In this document: in pieces, positions 1-10,700 of the stretch
How positions within the stretch are numbered: the first letter of the stretch is position 1
How the letters are laid out: every line of letters starts with the position of its first letter
Source: Zoroaster sp. YZ-2022
Taxonomy: Eukaryota > Echinodermata > Asteroidea > Forcipulatida > Zoroasteridae
Direction of reading: 5' to 3'
Length of the DNA: 64,000 nucleotides
Assembly: GCA_029582265.1 (NCBI GenBank)
Contig: CM055819.1
Span: forward strand, 36,091,288-36,155,287
The notes under the pieces: model-generated
The model's input: only the letters and a program-made list of their open reading frames with translations
What the model was told of the DNA's origin: nothing
Databases searched by the model: none
Translations under genes and position numbers: made by a program

Positions 1-93
1 CTGGATCACAAGCAGCATAGAACTACAGAAACCATGGAGGAAGGAAACTGTGCTTTAAAAAGGTAAGACAGGATTTTAGGAACGTAGTGTTAA

Positions 94-190
94 TTAACCC
101 TAACTCCCTACACCCTAAGCATTGTTACTGAACAATAAAAATCCTTCAAAATCCTCCAACTGCCTTTGTTGTCTAGGGAGTTAGGGTTAA
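94..190. mobile_element. ~97-bp TTAA-flanked MITE, copy 1
   Basis: TTAA then CCCTAACTCCCTA at one end, its complement and TTAA at the other. TTAA flanks suggest a piggyBac-type origin. Confidence 0.65.
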
Positions 191-1651
191 ATAAGGAAAA
201 CATAAAGTTTGAAAATGTTTGAAAAATGTCAAAAGAAATCGATTTTTTTTTTATCTCAACAAAAAACTTCAACTATTCTTATTCAAAATTAACCTAGACA
301 ATAAAAACAATAGTGAAAATTAATGTAAAATTGTTAAAAAGCGAACCTGACACGACGTAGCAACAACGAAGCGTCCCTCCGAACATGGCATTTAAACACC
401 CACGCACCACGCGTGTAGTCATACATATCCCCATGTAACATAGAACGTAGTCTGGTTGCGGCCCAGTGATCCCGCGGTGTTGTGCGTTAATCAACGAGGT
501 GAAAAACAGACATAAACAACCTTGTACTCACTTCGCATGGGGGATTAGGTCTTTAAAAAGCGTTGTAGACAAAATGGCTCCTGTGTACAGTCTTGCGAAT
601 GCTATTTTTAGAAAGAGTGGGAATTTTCCATTAGATTGATACATCGCGCAACCGCGAGGTCTATCTGAATGTTTTGCGCAGTCCGATTTAATGTTTATTT
701 TTTAGTTTTTTAATTCTAAAATTGAAGCATTATTTAAGAACATACCATATTTAGAAAGAGGAGAACATAAGCTTTCTTTTGAGAGTAAGGAAGACTTAAT
801 TGGACGGTGTCTTAACCCCCCCGTTTGGTTTTGGAAATTCGCATGTCGGCCACTTTGCAGCCTGCCACTTTTACACCACTGTACACCACGTTTTTTCAGT
901 TTTTTTCAGCACGTTTCAGCACAAGGTACGATTTTCAAGATTTGATTTCTCAAAAAATAAATGTAGAATCCTTTTCAAATTTGCTGAAGTTGTAGAAAAA
1001 ACATATCTTAATACTTTTATCCAAAAACATTTAAAAAAATAATAGCATTTACATATCAAAAAAAATTCTTGAAACTGGCATGTTGTGCTCCGCACGCATG
1101 GTTTTCGGTGGCTTTCGGTGGCTTTCGGTGGCTTTGCGACGTCCCATTACTCATTTGTACCATCAGTTTAACATACAAATATATTTGAGCCATTTGGTAT
1201 GTACAGTACACATGTAAAAAAAAGTGTCTATTACTGCAGAGTGAGGGCGCACTTCAATGAAATTGTGAAAAACCCACTGGTGCTGAAGTGACATTGGGCT
1301 CCTAATTACTGTGGTAAAGAAGGGTACTCTCTTACATAACTGGCTGGTAATGAAAGGGTTAATAACATGTACATCATACCCGTGGCCGTAATGATTTTGG
1401 TTGATCGACGAAGTTACACAGTCAGTACACTTTAAAAACCTCTTTTAGTTCGCAATCAACAAATCTGTCCACTGAAATTGCATCAAAATATTCTTATTAT
1501 TGTTATTGAGTTTGATTAATTTAATTTTTTAAATGCGCTTACTTCTTCAGTTTGCTTGAAATAGAGCGATATCTGCCAAGAAAGTCCGTCTCCCTGTCCA
1601 TTTTTCCAGCGGTATAACTGCAACTCTTGAGGGCGTCCTTTATTCACATGT
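191..1651. other. no gene seen
   Basis: AT-rich DNA. An 11-bp tandem repeat (ggctttcggt) stands at about 1106-1136. Short open frames lack protein-like composition. Confidence 0.5.
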
Positions 1652-1715
1652 GTTGAGCGCAAAGATCGTATAGCGCCGCGTAGCTACGCGGCGCTATACG
1701 ATCTTTGGTTGAGCG
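1652..1715. repeat. perfect 48-bp palindrome with 8-bp direct flanks
   Basis: 1660-1707 is a spacer-free perfect palindrome centred at 1683/1684. gttgagcg flanks it at 1652-1659 and 1708-1715, like a target duplication. Confidence 0.85.
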
Positions 1716-1840
1716 CAATCTTGGGATTTGCGCAATCTCAAGATTGAACAAAATTGGGAGCAATCTGCAGATTGCGCAGCGCAATCTCGAGATTGCGTGC
1801 CCAATCTCGAGATTGCGTGCCCGGGATCTCGAGATTGGCT
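1716..1840. repeat. cluster of CAATCTCGAGATTG palindromes
   Basis: Copies and near-copies of a 14-bp palindrome spaced about 21-25 bp (1722-1840), e.g. caatctgcagattg and caatctcgagattgcgtgcc. Confidence 0.75.
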
Positions 1841-2073
1841 GCTTATGATGCTGCGCAAATCAGGAATTTGCTTAATTTGGGGGATTATTTGTGTTAAATG
1901 ACTCAGGTTGGTACGCAATAATTTCACGCCACAACTTTTATGTATCATATTGCCAACAAGAATTTGAGATAAAATAAATACACAATAAGCCAACACCGAA
2001 AAAGGCAAAGGGGACAGCCAAAAGTTAAAGTGGTGATTATATTTATTTCCACACAACAAATGACAGAATGATA

Positions 2074-2118
2074 CTGTAACCCATACTGTAACCCATACTG
2101 TAACCCATGCTGTAACAA
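2074..2118. repeat. 13-bp tandem repeat (cccatactgtaac) x3-4
   Basis: Perfect or near-perfect repeats of cccatactgtaac; no gene. Confidence 0.8.
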
Positions 2119-2485
2119 AACAAGCTTTATTTATTTTATGGTTTCATTTAATTCTTGTGATATATATTTGTTTACATTTGTGAGACGACTACTTATATAT
2201 TTAATATTTTACTGAAAACATTTCCACTCAAAATATACTGATGCCGTGTATACGTGCGTTGTGTGTGTACGACTCTCTTCTCATTGCAATATGTTTTAGG
2301 TGTTGTACGGCACAGTGTATTTTTCATCAACACCACAGGGCGATTTTAGATCTTTACGTCATACATACTTTGGTACAATTCACTCAATTGGAGACAAAGA
2401 TTCTATTGACAACGGTTTCATTTAATTCTTCTGATAGTTCGAAAATTATTTTCCACTAAAAATTGTAGACGACTAGTGCGTCAGC

Positions 2486-2520
<35 letters not shown>

Positions 2521-5500
2521 CTCTTTTACAGCTTATAAAGTATTTTATAGTTTATTTCATGTAGGCCTACACAGTACTCAAAGTGTGTACAATTTGATTA
2601 ATTCCAAAACAATAAGTGGACGCATATAATGTTACCGACGGACGTAATTTTTTAAATAGCTATGATGAGTTTATTATATACATGCATAGTAAGATTTGAT
2701 ACAGTTAATCAGGTTAATCAGGTTAATCAGTGATCGGCAACTATTATGCTTGAACATAATATTGTTATGAGGCCAAAAAAGTCTCCGGTTTCTGGTCATC
2801 AGTCGGGTTCAAAATCGGTGCGGTGATGCGATTTTTTTCTTTCCAACAGGGAACCACGTGATACATGTATACACGAAGAATTTAAGAAACAAACTATGTT
2901 TCATATAGTGAGAGACAGAAGGTTGTGTTAAATACCCTGCCTGATCAATAGCTTTCCATAGACAAGGACCGTGATAGTGTTAATAGATTAGGATGTGTGT
3001 GCAGAATGGACATACAGATTATTACGTGATGGTGTATAACAGTGGACTCAACTCAGTGAGGAAAAGGAATTAAAACATAATGTGAGGCAGAAGATTATTG
3101 GTCAATTTGAACAATGAAGTGCCCTCGACCAAATTGTCCGTCCGTTCGTAAGTGAAGGTGGGTAGTGTGCTAATGTTTGTTTTGCACTCATTTTGCATGT
3201 TTTGCCCCTCACAGACACCGTTTAACAACAAATTAATATGTACCATACCCCACTGTTTAGCAGACAATTCCAGAAATACCATTTCTATGAATTGTGGATT
3301 TACAGTGGGGATGGGGGAAGGGGTAGGTGTGCCAATTTTATACTCATTTTGTGCATGCATACAAAATGTTGCGACGCTAGAAAGACTATTTTTCGAACAG
3401 TTGGGGACGGCCTCCCCACCCGGCATGCCCCACCCGGTACCTACCACCCTGTGGCCGTCACACCACTTTTAACACATCATATAAACGTATATTGAAGGAC
3501 TGCTTGGGCTTTGAATTGTTCAAAACACGTTTTAGTTAGTTTGTGAACCGAATGACATTTCAAATTGACTCCGTCGACTGAATTGATCAAATTCATGATA
3601 ATGAATCCTATAAAAGTGTAATATGATTTTGTTCATTAATAACTATATTAATAGGCGGCATGTCTGCATGACAGACAGACAGACACGTGGATCTGAGGCA
3701 ACACACGTGGAGACCAGAATCCGGAGACGTTTTTGGACAGTGCTTATTCATGGTTTAAAGAATTTTGTTTAATTGGTGAAAACATTTACTATAGTACACT
3801 CAGTTTTCATAAATAATGTATGATCATGAGTACAACAGTATTTATCTACAGTTCGTTGTGGGGCACAAGCTAGAGAGAAGCATATATTTTTTATTAAGAG
3901 AGCAAAACGTCTTCAGTAACGTCTTGTTGTACAGTGTAAGAACGAAAAAGGGTTTCAGTTGGCACATAAAATGAAATACATTAAAATGAAATATTTCTAA
4001 AAGCAATTTTTCAAAAGCATGCAGTTTCAATTAAATAAATGTTATGGGATGAAATTGCAGGCCCCCATTTTTTTCTAGTTTACCTATGTCCAACTAGGAC
4101 TAGGGCGAGTCTAGGACTGGGTGCTGGACTGGTGAGTGGTAAGTGGGTGATTGGTAGCAGGCCTTGCAACCAATCATAGGGCATTGAGGAGGAGCTGTCC
4201 AGAGGTCAGTGACCAAACCAAGTTTTCTGGCACTTGGCCACTGGACACCGACAGAGGAGAGCGTATTTTCTTCACCTTTAACAATTTTTACCTCTGTCGG
4301 ACAACTTCATTTGGATTGCGCCCGACCTACATCATCACTTACAAATATATATTTATCCCTGTCCTGCTCTAGGTGAGTTGATTTTACTTTATATCATACT
4401 TGTATTCCTAGGCTTTGGAGTCAAAGCATTAAACAATAAGCTTGTACATCAGTTTTTGGGTTATTGCATACATAGCCACTTGTCCTTGCTTTGTCTAGAA
4501 CCATTATGTTATTTAAATGCAGTTAAATATCCCCTTGGGCAATTTGGTCCATCTTCCACCCTCAACTGGCCTTGCTGGGTTGAGTGATTTATTTGTTTCA
4601 ATGTTGCAAGGATTAGAAATAGCTTTATTCCAAATCTCACTTTTTGATTCCTTTTGAGTATCATAAAAGGCAACGACTGGTTCTTGCATTATAAGTTTCT
4701 TTGATTTAATTGATTTAATTGATTTCTGCATTTATTCAAGATGATATTTAGTTAGTGGTATGATTGACATTTCTTTGATTTTACTTTATTGTTTTCTTTA
4801 TAATATTTTGATATTCACTTTGATTCTAACACTGGCAAGTTAAACCAATTCATTATGTATAATAATGGCTTAAAAGTGAAAGCCATTTTCATGTTTTAAT
4901 AGTTTAATAGTTCCATGAATTGTTTTTGGTATAGTGTTTTGCAACACTAATTTGATTATAACTCAGGACTGGTCATCTTGCCTTGGGCACTGGTCTTGCT
5001 GAAATGTCCTTGTAACCACGTGTTACACGTACGGTCTTCCAGCCACCATCATGTGTCGTGTAATTATTGTTTCAATAACACATCGTGTTGAATAATTAAA
5101 TTTTAAAAAAAGATGTTTGCAATACAAACTTAGTATAACTTGATCATACATTTATTGTAATGGAAGAGTACGTTCAATTGGTCGATAATTAATAACTGAT
5201 AGAAATAAGAACAGATCATTTGATGATGGTTAAAGATTTATACTTTGAGTGGAAAAAAATCTCAAAAAAATCACAAGAATGAAATGATACCCTTGTTAAT
5301 AGAATCCTTGTCTTTATTTGAGTGAACTGTACCCAAGTATACTGAAAATCCAAAATCCAAAATCGCCCTGTGGTGTTTGACCAAAATTACAGCCGTACAA
5401 CGTACGTGTACACGGAGGGCCATACACAACGCACGTATGAGTGGGAACATATTTTTTATATAAAAATATATAATTAAAAAATATAAAATTAAAAATATAA

Positions 5501-5911
5501 ATAGTTGTCCAAAAAATCTCAAAAGAACTAAATGAAACCATTGTTAATAAAAATCCTTGGCTTTGATTGATTTCACCAAAGTAGTACTGAAAATCCAAAA
5601 TCCAAAATTTATATAAAATTATAAATAGTCATCCAAAAGCTCAAAAAAATCAGAATTACAAGAAACCCTTGTTTAGAATACATTAATTAAAGGAAGACCT
5701 AAAAACCAAAACAAAGTCTCAAATCTATAAGTGTTCCAATTTCACAATTGTGGTCAACAAAATAATAAAGGCGGGGACAAACTTTGTTGTGACAATATCA
5801 AATGGGGGTTGGTGTAATAACATTCTTTCTATTAACAATAATAAGACACTAATAACATAAATTATTATGAAAAGAGTGGACGGCGTAAGTAGTTCAGGTA
5901 CATGTCAATAG
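2119..5911. other. no gene supported
   Basis: AT-rich, with microsatellite, a ggttaatca x3 repeat at 2704-2730, and diverged repeated stretches (5270-5630 contains two related copies of an aaaatccaaaatcc/caaaaaatctcaaaa motif). Overlapping frames at 3070-3495 on both strands look like repeat-derived noise. Confidence 0.45.
2484..2522. repeat. (TTTA)n microsatellite
   Basis: About nine tattta/ttta units. Confidence 0.9.
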
Positions 5912-6139
5912 TTGGACTTAAACCTTGTCTTGTACTGTATACAAGTTCCGAATGGTGTGTACGAGTACCAACTACAAAGGGATCGGATACAACCAGGGCC
6001 ATCATTCGTTCATGCGGCTAGTCACTCGGTATACGGTTTACGGGCACTGCTACACCGAGAGACGGACGGCTTAGACATACCAATTACCATACGGGATGGC
6101 TGTACAACGCACGAGATACACTTACCAGAGATTCAATAA
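5912..6139 (+). CDS. possible short exon of unknown gene
   Basis: Open frame ending EIHLPEIQ-TAA. Base composition from about 5950 to 6137 is richer in GC and codon-like than its surroundings (VYEYQLQRDRIQ, VYGLRALLHRETDGLD, TTHEIHLPE). It may be a terminal exon entered near a tacaag at 5940-5945. I do not recognise it and no partner exon is seen. Confidence 0.25.
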   Translation: MDLNLVLYCIQVPNGVYEYQLQRDRIQPGPSFVHAASHSVYGLRALLHRETDGLDIPITIRDGCTTHEIHLPEIQ

Positions 6140-6155
6140 TTGCATAAAAAGGTCA

Positions 6156-6161
6156 TTTATT
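6156..6161 (-). terminator. candidate polyadenylation signal of the receptor
   Basis: AATAAA on the minus strand about 490 bp after the stop codon. Only a motif match. Confidence 0.25.
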
Positions 6162-6261
6162 AGACAATCTAGGAATAATATATAATAAAGTATTTTAGGC
6201 CTAAAAGTCACCTATTAATAGATTAATTGTCGTTTTTTTAAAAATCATTTAAAACATAAAA

Positions 6262-6470
6262 ACGTGGCATATGCTTGAGCACGACATGAAACGTAGTCTT
6301 GGTTCAAGAGTGTGTTTGTATGTTTTTGATACAACGCTTCGTCTCTGCACGCCGCGCGAGGGCGCTACACGAAGCGCTAGTAACACGACGAACTGCTGTC
6401 ACACACGAACCGCTCTCAAACACAGAGACGAAGCGTGTATCAAGACTACATGAAACGTGGCAAAAGGGCG
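6262..6470. mobile_element. fold-back element just 3' of the receptor stop
   Basis: gatac(a)acgcttcgtctctg at 6328-6347 pairs with 6423-6441 (one-base bulge); the outer cgtagtcttg also pairs. Lies in the probable 3' UTR or just beyond. Confidence 0.5.
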
Positions 6471-6653
6471 AGCAAATCAAATTTCATTAATCGTTTGCAT
6501 TGTAGCAAGTCTAATTTTTGCAGCGCCCTCATTCGTTTAAGATTGCCTTGTGGTATTTGGAAACCTTCTACCTTACAAATAGTTTTCATTTTGTTCTTTA
6601 AGGGTGTAAATTTTAGACGATTGTGGCCATCGTTGGCCTTGGCATTTTGCCAC

Positions 6654-7722
6654 TTAGGTGCCAAATAAGATCGAGTATGCTGTGTACAGAAACGGGTTAA
6701 AAGCTGAGTTTATCGGTAGGATAAACACCGCAACCCATACATACATATCAGCACTCAAAATAACCGTCCCAGTCTGGGACAGAATCCCCATGATAATGAC
6801 TGGCATCCAACACGCAAAGTCCGTACCGACTATGAGTGCCATTTTGATTGCCATCTGGACTTCCCGCTTGCGGCGACCACCCACCCTGACACTCCTGGCC
6901 GAGTCACGTTTGACACTCACGAACATGGCGATGTAGCAACAAAGCACGATCGTGAAACACAACATGTTCACGCCAAGAAACAGGACAATAGAGTAGATCC
7001 AATTTGGTTCACTTCCCTTGCGAACTGAAACGATTAAATTGGCAGACCAGTCATCATGGGCTTCAATCTGGTAATTTTCTAAAACAGAAGTACTTGGACG
7101 TGCTATTAGAGGGAGCCCAATACACACATCCGATAGTCCATACACCTCCGAATATGGCCCACTACTTATGGCGGTTGGAACAACACTAAGACACACAGCT
7201 GCTACCCATACAATGCAGACGATAACTATGGATGTTTTCCCCCGGATTTTGATTGGGCTGTAGGGAAACACGATGCCAAGGAAACACTGGATACTGATGA
7301 TGGTGATGAAGAAGACAGATGCCTCACTTGATAACACTGAAAACATTCCAGCAATCTTACAAACTGCACCAGACCGCCATCTTCCCGCTCCATTAAAGTA
7401 CTTCTCCCCAAATTGCAAATCTGCAATCGCAACAATTAGCATATAAATCCCCATCATGAAGTCAGAAATAGCTAAATTGAGCACCAAGAACGAGTGCGTC
7501 TTATTCCCACTAGTTTCTTTGCGTTGTCGATACCTCCATATAACAACCATTGAATTACCAATGAGGGCGCTAACACCAATAATCCATATGAACGCTCTGA
7601 GTACATGGTTCCTCATCAGACTGCCGCATCGGTCAAATGGTGACTCTGTGAACTGGCAAGATTGTTTTAAACGAGGAATAGCTGAAACAAATTCACAGCA
7701 GAGACGGTAATCATTGACGAAT
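6654..7722 (-). CDS. terminal exon: cysteine hinge and seven-transmembrane domain of LRR-GPCR
   Basis: 1069 bp: one base completing a codon, then 355 codons and TAA. The acceptor is tttattttag at 7723 and following. The hinge has DYRLCCEF, then SCQF and FDRCGSLMRN, the CC...C...C pattern just before TM1 in LGRs. TM1 starts near residue 40. TM2 has LNLAISDFMMGIY. The TM3 cysteine is in GAVCKIAG and pairs by family rule with the ECL2 cysteine in LSDVCIG. TM6 has TDFACWMP and TM7 ends NPFLY. Two things are odd: the usual D/E-R/K-F motif after TM3 reads IQCF, and the cytoplasmic tail is only about nine residues after NPFLY. The ECL2 stretch is long (about 45 residues before NWIYS). The rest fits the GRL101/RXFP group well. 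Confidence 0.9.
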
Positions 7723-10700
7723 CTAAAATAAAAACAAATTAGAAAATAACATTAAGCCATAGCCTTCCGTGTATGTTGCATTCTTTGCTTGATCCTCATG
7801 AACAAAGTATGAGTAAATAACATGACCGTTTAATGTTAGACACTAATGTTTGTAGCTTTGCATGGTGAAAAGGATAAGTAATGACTGTTTGCGGTGACAC
7901 CATGTAAAATTCTTAACTGAGTAGTAATTAGTTCTGAAAAGAACTGGAAGTTACAACTCAACGTTTTGATCGGTAAGCTCTGATCTATTATTGCATGTTG
8001 CCATTTTTCGTCTGCAAATATAAGGATGTCCAAAAGTAAAATATTCTGGCTGATGGACGAATTTCTAAAATGGTTGACACCTGTCCATAATTGTGGTTTT
8101 CCACTTCAATAGCCTACGCCATGAATGCATGGTTGTTGGCTGATGTTATAATTTCTGAAAGTAACAATTACTGTTTTGGTGTTGATTGGCTTACTGGATG
8201 ACGTCACCAAATCAAGCTCGGTATATATGCATCTAGCACGTGTATAACATTTTGCGAATTTACTCTCCACAGTGCCACTTTTGCACATGTTCTAAAGATA
8301 GGTGAATTTCATTGGTGAAGAGCATGCATCTTGCTTTCTAGAAGGATTTTGGTACTACGTCTCATAAAGTGTTAACATAATTAAGTCTTTAAAAATATAT
8401 AACAAATGCTGACTTGTATTCGAGTCCTCGAACCTCGAGTCCCCAGTGTCGAGTCCGAGTCATGAGTCACTTACAAAATTCAAACGAAAAACGAAAACCT
8501 TTATGTCAAGGTTCAAAGTTAAGTGAAAAAATATTCAAGATATATAGGCTAGTATCTCATATCTCAACGCATGGAAAATTGGGGGGTGATCCTGTGGACT
8601 ATCCCCCGGTTAAAAAAATGGGATTTACGCCCGTGACGTTTAGAATTGGAATTTGGCATCATTATTTTTCAGCTGTGCATAATAAAGAAAAACCCTGACC
8701 AAGTTAAGAACACTTTATAATTCTCATGACCCTACACCATTGTACATTGCTCTCGCCTGATTCCATTTCCCAATAAGCACGATGGATTTAGCAAAATATT
8801 TTTCCCACATTTCGGCCTGCAGCAGCCAATATATTGCTAGATCAATAATAAGGTGTCGCTCTCTAATGTCCCCAAAGTAATTCACCACAACCAAATGCAA
8901 TAAACACAGATGCAACTAGAAAAGTACTCTTAGAGAGCATACCGGTACCTCTGCAAAGTCGAGCTTTTTCAGAGAAAAAAAAATCCTAGGAGTTGTCAAT
9001 TACCCTATTTGATTATGCTGTACATAAATTTTGTAAAACAATATACTTTTTTTTTTAATCCCCAGGATTTGAACCAGGGTGTATGACGTGACAGCCGTAC
9101 ATCTAACCCGCTGATGAGCCACGAACAGTTCTTCGAACTTGATGAAAACATTAGGTTATAAGTAAATAAATCATTAGTGCGCCCCCAATCGGTTCCGGTT
9201 CATACTTATTAGCTCACTGATCCGCGATAACGTTAACGTTAGATATGGTCCTAAACCTACTTTTTTTTCCTGAAATCGGATCTTCATCAAAATCTATTGG
9301 ATTGGTCCGTGTAGTAAACTCAACATATTCAGCAAATTTCATCCGAATCCGTGGAGAACTTTTTGAGATATCTTGTACAGAAGTACAAAAGTACACCCAC
9401 CCCCTGACCCTCACCCCACCCCCACCCCACCCCACCATTATCCTCCTATTATCTCTTTTCTTGTGGTGTACACGGAAATAAAGACCGACTTGTACAGTAC
9501 TATTGTCTCCATTCAAAAAGTACCCCAGGAAGTGGCCTCCTGTGTGCCCATGGGTGAAAGAAATTGGTCAATAAGACAACTGGACAACTCGACCTCGTGG
9601 CAACTTGACCCACGAGACAACTCCACCCTTGTAACAACTCGACCCCTTTTTTGCTCGCGCTGCGTGAAGGATTGATGTACTAGTCGAATTGACAACGCGC
9701 TGATGAGTCGAGTTGGGTTACTAGAATGCGCCACGACTTACGAATTAACTTGAATGGATAAAGGGTTGAAATTCGCCAAAAAGGGACGTTTTCCAGACAT
9801 TTTTTTTCATCGGATCATTAAACATTTTTCAAAATACATGAATCATGGTTTTACAGTAAATAATGTCCCAGTCATCATTTAGGCGCTACCGTTAATGTTA
9901 AGCATATGACATAATTATATTCACTTTTCAAAGAATTTGTTTTCCTTTCTATAATGAAATCAAGGATGTTATCCGTAAAACACGTTTTGTAATAATTTTT
10001 TCAAATAAGTTTAAATCTATAATTGTATTTATATCTCTCATTCGTCCACAGGGGAGAAAGAGAAAAGCCGGCGCCGGAAATGGCCATGAACACGTTTTAA
10101 ATTTGAATGCATTCAATAAAATGTAATATTTATTTTTGTTTATACATTTGTACTTTTTATTTAACATTATATTTTCCCTGGGGATTATCCGATTAGGTAT
10201 ATTTACTACATTCTTAAAAGGATTTTCCAAGAGTTGTCACAAGGGTCGAGTTGTCACAATGGTCAAATTTGTTGTGGGTCGAGTTGTCTTAACCCCGAAA
10301 AAATTACCTCCACGACTAACGGTGGAAGTAATTCAACTCTTTTGTGTTAGTCTGACAGCTATGGTGATATATTACCGAAAATAAAAATGAGCAGCATTGT
10401 AACAAAAGATAATTTTGACAATCCAACATTATGTCAGCCCTTACTTTTAATTTAATAGACCAGTGTTTGGGACAGTGTAATAAGTCTGGTACCCATCACT
10501 ATTGTGCTTTTATTCCCACTATATTTGTACACTGAAGCTTGGGTACGTAATTTATTGTAATCGATTTCTGGAAGACACACTTTGTTTTAATGTGGCCGCT
10601 GCGCCTGTAAGCGAGTCCGATCGCATTACTACAAACAGATAAAGGACACAATAGGCTATGCTACAACGGAATAGGATGCACGGTATCAATTTTATAAAAC

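Noticed and set aside
94..190. CCCTAA motif as internal telomere sequence
   Set aside because: Only single CCCTAA words within inverted ends of a mini-element; no tandem array.
3070..3495. Overlapping ~100-codon frames on both strands
   Set aside because: No domain, no splice context, atypical composition; probably repeat-derived.
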